Source: Flavobacteriales bacterium (GTDB lineage Bacteria > Bacteroidota > Bacteroidia > Flavobacteriales_D > Sanyastnellaceae). From it: a stretch of DNA of 5,355 nucleotides. The notes below the pieces were generated by a model that worked only from the letters and a program-made list of their open reading frames with translations, made no database searches and was not told where the DNA came from. Position 1 is the first letter of the stretch, and every line of letters begins with the position of its first letter. Position numbers and translations under genes: made by a program. Shown here piece after piece: positions 1 to 5,355 of the stretch. The stretch covers positions 1 through 5,355 of the forward strand of contig DQKQ01000230.1 in assembly GCA_015660615.1 (NCBI GenBank), written 5' to 3'.

Positions 1-1658
1 AAGATAGTTTCATCTCTAAAATTGAGCTAGGTCTTCTTAGTAATGCCACTTTAAATATTCCCAATTCAGCAAAGTCATTGCGAAGGTCACACCTGAGGTT
101 ATTTCCTGTAAATAATGGTGTGAGAGGACCAGAGATATTAATTCCGCTTGAATATGGAGAACCTATTGTTTCCACCGAGGACTTAGATAGAAGGGATTGG
201 CACGCAATGGTAATGTACTTCTTGATGATAGATAGGTTTAACAATGGAATGCCCGACAATGATAGTCCCGTTGATGATAAGGGTATCATGCCCATTGCAA
301 ATCACAAAGGAGGAGATCTTACCGGGGTTGCTTTAAAAATTGTAGATGGATATTTAGGGAGATTAGGAGTAAATACTGTTTGGCTAAGTCCTATTACAAA
401 GAATGCAAAAGGTGCTTGGGGGTACTGGTCTGACCCACGCACTTCTGTTTCAAGTAAATTCTCCAGTTTTCATGGATATTGGCCCATCAGCAATACAGTG
501 ATAGACCCAGCTTTCGGTTCTAGAGCGGAGTTTAATGGATTTGTAGATTTCGCACATTCAGCAGACATGAATGTAATCTTAGACTACGTATCGAATCACG
601 TCCATGAGGACCACCCCATATACAAAAAACATCCTGACTGGGCTACAGATCTTTACCTGCCAGACGGCTCTATGAATATCGAGCGATGGGACGATCACAG
701 ACTCACCACTTGGTTCGACACCTTCCTACCTACCTTGGATCTATCACGACCGGAAGTGTACTCAGCAATGACAGACTCTGCAATGTGGTGGGTGGAGAAC
801 TCCGCGGTTGATGGATTTAGGCACGATGCAACGAAGCATATACCTGAAGTGTTTTGGCGTACTCTTACGATGAAAATGAAAGTTCTGAATCGCACACGTG
901 GACGTCGCCTTTTCCAAATTGGGGAGACTTATGGCAGCCCGACTTTGATAAGTAGCTACATTTCTTCGGGTATGTTAGACGCACAATTCGACTTCAACCA
1001 CTACGATGCCGCTGTGGCTGCACTCGCATTTGATGATGGGTCGTTTGAAAATCTTGCTTCCACCGCTCGCGAGTCTTTGAAATCTTATGGAGCTCATAAC
1101 CTTATGGGAAATATCACAGGGAACCAAGACCGCATCCGCTTTACTTCTCTTGCGGACGGTGGCGTAGTCCCTGAAGGGAATGGGAAATTTGAAGGTTGGA
1201 CTCAAGACATTAAACACGTAAAGGGTGGTGGCGGTTTCGAAAAAATGAGAATGCTTATGTCTTATCTCATGGCTATGCCTGGCATTCCATGCATTTATTA
1301 CGGAGACGAAATAGCTGATGTGGGCGGTAATGACCCCGACAATAGACGAGTTATGAGGTTTAATGACCTTTCTATTGAAGAGGGAAATACTCTTTCTTGG
1401 ACTTCTGAGTGGGTTAAGCTTCGCCGATCGAGGATGTCTTTACTTTATGGTTCCTGCAATATCGAAGCGCTTTCCCATACTCTTCTTAAAATAACCAGAG
1501 AGTACTTAGGTGAAGAAAGTGTTGTTTACATTAATAAATCTAAAGAGTCAGTTGAGATAAGCGCAGATGGGAAATCTATTTGTGCTGGAAAAGCTGAAGA
1601 TTTACATAGCGGAATGATAATAATACCTTCACAATCGGCAATTTGTCTTGGAGATTAG
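1..1658 (+). CDS. GH13 alpha-amylase-family glycosidase, 5' end cut by window edge
   Basis: This enzyme is expected to hydrolyse alpha-glucosidic bonds in starch or maltodextrins. The frame is open to the left edge, giving 551 residues from the first complete codon at base 3. A TTG at base 78 is therefore not the likely start, and any signal peptide is lost. In numbering from base 3, the first ~55 residues look like the end of an N-terminal beta-sandwich, and the catalytic barrel begins near YFLMIDRFNNG. The GH13 signature regions are present: DYVSNH (D194-H199), GFRHDATKH with nucleophile D275 (base 825), GETYG with acid/base E308 (base 924) and GNQDRIRF with D376 (base 1128). LPTLD fits the fifth region, and a GGNDPDNRR loop lies at 1323-1349. 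The Lys-His ending region II (K278, H279) resembles true alpha-amylases. Region IV has Gln375 where most GH13 enzymes have His. The last ~85 residues fit the usual C-terminal beta domain. Family is secure; exact specificity (alpha-amylase, neopullulanase, cyclomaltodextrinase) is not. Confidence 0.95.
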   Translation, partial: DSFISKIELGLLSNATLNIPNSAKSLRRSHLRLFPVNNGVRGPEILIPLEYGEPIVSTEDLDRRDWHAMVMYFLMIDRFNNGMPDNDSPVDDKGIMPIANHKGGDLTGVALKIVDGYLGRLGVNTVWLSPITKNAKGAWGYWSDPRTSVSSKFSSFHGYWPISNTVIDPAFGSRAEFNGFVDFAHSADMNVILDYVSNHVHEDHPIYKKHPDWATDLYLPDGSMNIERWDDHRLTTWFDTFLPTLDLSRPEVYSAMTDSAMWWVENSAVDGFRHDATKHIPEVFWRTLTMKMKVLNRTRGRRLFQIGETYGSPTLISSYISSGMLDAQFDFNHYDAAVAALAFDDGSFENLASTARESLKSYGAHNLMGNITGNQDRIRFTSLADGGVVPEGNGKFEGWTQDIKHVKGGGGFEKMRMLMSYLMAMPGIPCIYYGDEIADVGGNDPDNRRVMRFNDLSIEEGNTLSWTSEWVKLRRSRMSLLYGSCNIEALSHTLLKITREYLGEESVVYINKSKESVEISADGKSICAGKAEDLHSGMIIIPSQSAICLGD

Positions 1659-1725
1659 TGGAGTAATTATGAAACGTAAGGTATGTCACTCGTAAATTGC
1701 AAACCCATTGAAACCTGCAATTAGC

Positions 1726-3132
1726 ATGAAATACCTTTTTATAGTCATTATCACAGTCTTAACATTAGGACTCTCTACAACAAACTCTATAGCTCAAGAC
1801 ACTTGGGATATCGAAGGAACAATTTTAACGGAATACGATCTAGTCACTGGACTACAGGTGCCGTGGGAGATTTTATGGGGGCCGGATGATATGATTTGGT
1901 CTACGACAAGACTTGGTGATGTCTTTAGAATTAATCCTGAAACTGGAGCTTATACCAACGTCTTACACCTAACTGTTTACGGTGGAAATGGTGCAGAACC
2001 TGGACTTTTAGGGATGGCTATGCACCCAGATTGGGAAAACACCTCTAAAGTTTACTTAGTATATAACACTGGAACAAGCTGGTCTAATGCTATGGAAAGA
2101 TTGAGTGTATTTGATTGGAATGGTTCGCAGCTCGTTAACGAGGAAATACTTCTTACAGTCGATGGCGGAGGAATCCACAACGGCTCGAGACTACTTATAC
2201 TTCCAGATAACACGCTTCTAATGAGTACTGGAGATACAGGAGATGGTGGTGCTTCCTCACAGAACCTAAATTCAGATAATGGCAAAATGCTCAGAATAAA
2301 TCTTGACGGAACGGTGCCCGCGGACAATCCTTGGCCTGACAGTTATGTTTATAGCTGGGGACATAGAAATAGCCAGGGCCTGTGTTTGGGGCCTGATGGC
2401 ACAATTTACAGCTCGGAGCATGGCCAAAGTAATTGGGATGAATTTAACATTATCGAAGAAGGAAGAAACTACGGTTGGCCTGATGTTGAAGGAGCTTGTA
2501 ATGGATCGAGTGAAGTTGCATTTTGTGAGGAGTTCAATGTTAGAGAGCCTCTAAGAGCTTGGGCTCCTTGTATCGCTGTTAACGGAATAGAATATTACAA
2601 CCACCCAGCTATCCCAGCCTGGAACAATTGCATCCTCTTATCAGTACTTGGTGGTTTGGGAGGCCAACATGAGCGATTGAGTATCCTACACCTTAGCGAA
2701 GATGGTTTAGAAGTTGAATCTGAAGACCAGTACTTTTCTGAGTTTAATCAAAGGGTTCGTGACATATGTGTCAACCCAAATACTGGAGCTGTTTACATGG
2801 CTCTAAACGGACCTTCTTACCCAGGTTACGGGCCCAATATTATCAAGGAGTTCAGACCAGGAGTAAACGATGGAATCTCAACTATTGCATCAGAATTAGC
2901 AGATGCACTAATTTACCCTAACCCAACGTCTGACATTGTAAATATTGAAGTTTCCGAAGCTCTTCTAGGTGGAGAATATAAAATCATCGACTACAGCGGA
3001 CGTACCGTAATTACAGGAAAGATAACTTCATCTTTTGTAACAATAAACGTATCTGATGTGGCTCGCGGATCTTTCTACTTGCGCATTCAAAATGGTAAGG
3101 AAACAATTACACGAACATTCGTTCTTAAGTAG
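1726..3132 (+). CDS. Secreted PQQ-dependent sugar dehydrogenase-like protein (GSDH fold) with T9SS sorting tail
   Basis: This 468-residue protein probably oxidises a sugar or alcohol with pyrroloquinoline quinone outside the cytoplasm. Residues 1-23 form a signal peptide (hydrophobic core, cleavage likely after SIA). Residues ~28-385 form a six-bladed propeller of the soluble glucose/sorbosone dehydrogenase family. Visible motifs are PWEILWGPD, EPGLLGMAMHPDW, IHNGSR with candidate catalytic His151 (base 2176), GHRNSQG with Arg214, the calcium-site-like stretch from E231 through D238-E239 to NYGW (248-251), and QRVRD with Arg343 and Arg345. These match the PQQ-contacting His and Arg residues of Acinetobacter soluble glucose dehydrogenase as I recall them. 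The Lys of that enzyme's SLK motif seems replaced in the LGGLGG stretch. Residues ~393-468 (IYPNPTSD to TFVLK) are a Por secretion tail, predicting export by the type IX system. No cytochrome domain is present. I chose the ATG at 1726 over the in-frame TTG at 1708 because the signal peptide then begins MKYLF. The receptor gene follows three bases after the stop. Substrate unknown. Confidence 0.9.
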   Translation: MKYLFIVIITVLTLGLSTTNSIAQDTWDIEGTILTEYDLVTGLQVPWEILWGPDDMIWSTTRLGDVFRINPETGAYTNVLHLTVYGGNGAEPGLLGMAMHPDWENTSKVYLVYNTGTSWSNAMERLSVFDWNGSQLVNEEILLTVDGGGIHNGSRLLILPDNTLLMSTGDTGDGGASSQNLNSDNGKMLRINLDGTVPADNPWPDSYVYSWGHRNSQGLCLGPDGTIYSSEHGQSNWDEFNIIEEGRNYGWPDVEGACNGSSEVAFCEEFNVREPLRAWAPCIAVNGIEYYNHPAIPAWNNCILLSVLGGLGGQHERLSILHLSEDGLEVESEDQYFSEFNQRVRDICVNPNTGAVYMALNGPSYPGYGPNIIKEFRPGVNDGISTIASELADALIYPNPTSDIVNIEVSEALLGGEYKIIDYSGRTVITGKITSSFVTINVSDVARGSFYLRIQNGKETITRTFVLK

Positions 3133-3135
3133 ATT

Positions 3136-5220
3136 ATGGGTAAATATCTTTTAACTCTTGCAGTAATTTTTACTGCAGGTCATAGCTCTATTAACCTTTC
3201 AGCCCAAACAGTTTTAGAGACCGTCCAAGTCGAAGCCTACCGATTAAGTTCGCCTGAAGCTTTAATTACCGGAGCTTTACACATTGTCGATTCAGCGTCT
3301 ATACACAGTTTTGCTGCTTCCGATTTAAGCACTGCCTTAAATGGTATTCCTGGAGTAAAGATGGAAACCCGAGGCGACGGAGGATCGAGAAGACTCCACG
3401 TACGAGGATCAGCTCTGCGCTCACCTTACTCAGTCAGAAACACAATGCTTTATTATGATGGTTTCGTTCTCACTGAGGCAGATGGCAACTCGCCATTAGA
3501 ATGGATAGACCCCGATCTTGTCCAATCTTTAAGTCTTGTGTCAGGACCTGCTGCAGCATCATTCGGTGGAGCTTATGGAGGCGCATTAAATATTTATACT
3601 CCTAGCTTCACAAAGTCTGCAACTCACGCATGGGTTCATTCTCAAGCTGGGACAACAGGAAATAACGACCTGGGTATTAACACACGCATTTCATCTGGTG
3701 TTGACATCGGATTTGAAAATATGGGTGTGAGCATCTCAGCAATAATGACTGACAACCCTGGGTATAGAACGTGGGAGTGGAATAATAAGACTCAGCTAAA
3801 TTTACGATTTAAATACTTCGATAAAGCTGGAGGAATTCACTCAATGTTGGCTGGACACTTTGATGGAGACTGGGCTTTACCTGGAGCAATCAAACAATCA
3901 CAAGTTGATACACTCCCTACAGCTTCTCCTGGAGCGGACTACAATGCTCATGTGGCTCGACTCAGAGATATCGCTGGATATAAATTCGAAAAGACTTTTA
4001 ACAGCGGTTGGGAATTTTCGACTTCCTTGCTAGGTCGCTTCACATCTAAGACGAATCCATACGGGACCTCGCAGTTCTATAAGGGATATAAAGAAGAATC
4101 TGGATCGGGTTACAGTCTACTCGCTTCTGCTGGTAAAAGGATTTACGAAGGCAATGTTTGGTCTTTAGACTTTGAAATGACTGTTATGCACCTTGACGAT
4201 AAAATTCATATCACCGAGTTGGAATCTGAACCTTCTGAACTCCCAACTGGGATTATCATTCCGATGCGTTACGATCTGACAATGAATGCGCAGCAAAATT
4301 TTGTAAGCACCAGTTGGGTTGCTACTCGCTTAAACAACTTCCGTATTGAAGGCCAAATAGGTCTAAGCAATCGCTCGCGCACCATTTCAGGCTGGACACC
4401 CGGTTATGGTGGGCTCCGAAATCGTTCGTCATCCCCACTTTACTCAGACAATGTCTCAACCCTACATTCTATCAAAAAAACTCACAGCACGATTCTACCA
4501 AGAATTGGATTAAGTTGGGAAGTTGCTCCAGGATACTCGCTCTTTGCTCAAGCAAGCACAGGGTTTAGCGACCCCACAGCTTTCGAACTCGTCAACCCAG
4601 AGGATGGACAAATCAGCGAACTAGATAGCGAGTCCGCTTTCGGAATGGAAATGGGAATTCGCGCTCAACTTTATGACCAAGTCAAGATTGGTTTTACCGC
4701 TTATCAATCGAGTGTTAATTCAGCAATTCTACAAGTTGTTCAAGAAAACGACGCTATAGCTTTCGCTAACATAGATGGTGGGCTTATTATGAGTGGTTTA
4801 GAGCTTGAAATTGATTATATAATATCTGATCAAATTAACATCAGAGCATATGGATCACAGACACTTCATCACTTCGGAGAAGAAACCGATCACGCAGGCA
4901 ATTCACTGCCAGGATCTCCTCGAACATCTGGGGGTATTCAATTAAACTCTAATTACTCTTGGGGAACTGCTCGTTTAAATACACGTCACATAGGTGAGAC
5001 GCCTCTTAACAATGAGGGTAGTAGCGTTATGGATGCATATAGCGTTATAGATGCTTCTGTGAGTGTAAACCTACCATATGATATGAGCTTAGAGCTTGGA
5101 GCTAGAAACATCTTAGATGCTGAATACTCTGCTTGGCCACAATTAAATGGAGTTTATGGGAAATTCTATAACCCTGCTCCACCAAGGACAGCTTACCTCT
5201 CTATTCGCTGGGGTATCTGA
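3136..5220 (+). CDS. TonB-dependent outer-membrane receptor, possibly PqqU (YncD)-like
   Basis: This 694-residue outer-membrane protein should import a scarce ligand using TonB energy. Residues 1-23 are a signal peptide ending LSA. A TonB-box-like ETVQV follows at 28-32. The plug spans about residues 40-155 and carries LNGIPGV, RSPYSVR (95-101), LYYDG (105-109) and a closing GGALNIYT. The rest is the beta-barrel, with the usual late NILDAEY and a C-terminal strand ending AYLSIRWGI; the last residue is Ile rather than the common Phe. There is no carboxypeptidase-like N-terminal domain and no SusD gene beside it, so it is not a SusC-type glycan importer. Its length, the RSxYxxR...LYxDG plug pattern and the barrel pieces GFSDPTAFEL and YNPAPPRTAYLSIRW resemble E. 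coli YncD as I remember it, but related receptors share such patterns. The ATG lies three bases after the dehydrogenase stop, without a Shine-Dalgarno, so translational coupling is likely. Family is secure; ligand is inferred. Confidence 0.93.
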   Translation: MGKYLLTLAVIFTAGHSSINLSAQTVLETVQVEAYRLSSPEALITGALHIVDSASIHSFAASDLSTALNGIPGVKMETRGDGGSRRLHVRGSALRSPYSVRNTMLYYDGFVLTEADGNSPLEWIDPDLVQSLSLVSGPAAASFGGAYGGALNIYTPSFTKSATHAWVHSQAGTTGNNDLGINTRISSGVDIGFENMGVSISAIMTDNPGYRTWEWNNKTQLNLRFKYFDKAGGIHSMLAGHFDGDWALPGAIKQSQVDTLPTASPGADYNAHVARLRDIAGYKFEKTFNSGWEFSTSLLGRFTSKTNPYGTSQFYKGYKEESGSGYSLLASAGKRIYEGNVWSLDFEMTVMHLDDKIHITELESEPSELPTGIIIPMRYDLTMNAQQNFVSTSWVATRLNNFRIEGQIGLSNRSRTISGWTPGYGGLRNRSSSPLYSDNVSTLHSIKKTHSTILPRIGLSWEVAPGYSLFAQASTGFSDPTAFELVNPEDGQISELDSESAFGMEMGIRAQLYDQVKIGFTAYQSSVNSAILQVVQENDAIAFANIDGGLIMSGLELEIDYIISDQINIRAYGSQTLHHFGEETDHAGNSLPGSPRTSGGIQLNSNYSWGTARLNTRHIGETPLNNEGSSVMDAYSVIDASVSVNLPYDMSLELGARNILDAEYSAWPQLNGVYGKFYNPAPPRTAYLSIRWGI
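5022..5054 (+). repeat. Two-copy tandem repeat of 18-base period inside the receptor gene
   Basis: TAGCGTTATGGATGC (5022-5036) recurs as TAGCGTTATAGATGC (5040-5054), with one mismatch in 15 bases and an 18-base offset. In protein it gives SVMDAY followed by SVIDAS. The second copy falls at the barrel position where such receptors commonly read aYtvvDas, so the first copy may be a small in-frame duplication in the preceding loop or turn. Chance similarity is also possible. Confidence 0.45.
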
Positions 5221-5240
5221 TTAATCAATTTGTCGATTAG
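5221..5240. repeat. Short AT-rich inverted repeat between convergent genes
   Basis: TTAATC (5221-5226) and GATTAG (5235-5240) can pair as a 6-base stem, including one G-U pair, around an 8-base loop. It sits immediately after the receptor stop and overlaps the stop codon of the OmpA-family gene. TGATTAATCA (5218-5227), which includes the receptor's TGA, is also a perfect 10-base palindrome. The position suits a shared transcription end, but the stem has few G-C pairs and no clear T run follows on the + strand, so it is weak as an intrinsic terminator. Confidence 0.3.
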
Positions 5241-5355
5241 TTTACAACTATTTCTACTCGGCGGTTAAGAGCTTTGCCTTCTAACGTAGCGTTATTACTA
5301 ATAGGCACTAGATCTCCACGTCCTGAACTAGATAAACGATCCGCAGAAATTCCTG
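5237..5355 (-). CDS. OmpA-family peptidoglycan-binding protein, C-terminal fragment cut by window edge
   Basis: Only the last 38 complete codons are inside the window, read on the minus strand from the right edge to a TAA at 5239-5237. The peptide contains GISADRLSSSGRGDLVPISN and, after ATLEGKA, LNRRVEIVVN. This is the typical end of the OmpA C-terminal domain: the G.G...PI..N motif, the G+A.NRRVE motif whose Arg helps bind diaminopimelate in peptidoglycan, and the final beta strand. The gene would tie an outer-membrane or lipoprotein component to the cell wall. It is transcribed toward the receptor gene, so it is not part of that operon. Whether the missing N-terminal part is a beta-barrel, a TPR/PD40 region or a lipoprotein cannot be told. 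Confidence 0.88.
   Translation of the reverse strand, partial: GISADRLSSSGRGDLVPISNNATLEGKALNRRVEIVVN

Noticed and set aside
78..80. TTG as the start of the amylase gene
   Set aside because: The same frame stays open without a stop back to base 3, and the upstream codons read as protein continuous with an N-terminal beta-sandwich domain, so the gene is cut by the window edge.
1659..1695. Eight-codon minigene (ATG at 1669, TAA at 1693) preceded by a GGAG
   Set aside because: It looks like a leader peptide with a ribosome site, but Shine-Dalgarno sites are little used in Bacteroidota, the peptide MKRKVCHS has no run of regulatory codons, and there is no attenuator hairpin after it. Chance is the simplest explanation.
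1708..1710. TTG as the start of the dehydrogenase gene
   Set aside because: The in-frame ATG at 1726 begins a standard signal peptide directly; the six extra residues from the TTG add nothing recognisable and no ribosome site precedes it.
1659..1725. Promoter in the amylase-dehydrogenase gap
   Set aside because: TAAATTGC at 1693 loosely resembles the Bacteroidota -7 element TAnnTTTG, but no TTG lies at the right distance upstream, so I do not call a promoter.
2052..2554. Open frames on both strands overlapping the dehydrogenase gene
   Set aside because: They lie entirely inside a gene with clear family motifs, have no recognisable protein features and are shadows of its codons. The same applies to the minus-strand frames within 695-1217.
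3136..5220. SusC-type glycan importer
   Set aside because: The protein is about 700 residues long, lacks the N-terminal carboxypeptidase-like domain, and is followed by an opposite-strand OmpA-family gene rather than a SusD gene.

Overview
The window most likely comes from a member of the Bacteroidota. The main reason is that the second gene ends in a Por secretion (type IX, T9SS) sorting tail starting IYPNPTSD, a protein tail essentially confined to this phylum. Two further points agree: there is a TonB-dependent receptor, and none of the internal gene starts has a convincing Shine-Dalgarno sequence. The DNA is moderately AT-rich. Genus and habitat cannot be read from this piece.

Layout. 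Three genes lie on the + strand and one on the - strand, with almost no non-coding DNA. (1) Bases 1-1658 hold the 3' part of a GH13 alpha-amylase-family glycosidase. Its reading frame is open to the left edge, so the true start lies outside the window. (2) After a 67-base gap comes a secreted PQQ-dependent sugar dehydrogenase-like protein (1726-3132) with a signal peptide and a C-terminal T9SS tail. (3) Three bases after its stop begins a TonB-dependent outer-membrane receptor (3136-5220). It is small for a Bacteroidota receptor and has no SusC-type N-terminal extension and no SusD partner. (4) The last 119 bases carry, on the - strand, the C-terminal end of an OmpA-family peptidoglycan-binding protein. 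It converges on the receptor across 16 bases.

How the genes may work together. The dehydrogenase and receptor are almost certainly co-transcribed and probably share a task. One reading is that the receptor captures the rare cofactor PQQ for the dehydrogenase, as E. coli PqqU (YncD) is reported to do for that organism's PQQ enzymes. The other is that the dehydrogenase oxidises a sugar or alcohol outside the cell and the receptor imports the product. The amylase upstream could supply sugar, but its link to the pair rests only on shared strand and proximity. I see no RNA genes, mobile elements, CRISPR arrays or phage genes, and no clearly new system. The dehydrogenase-receptor pair is the observation most worth following.
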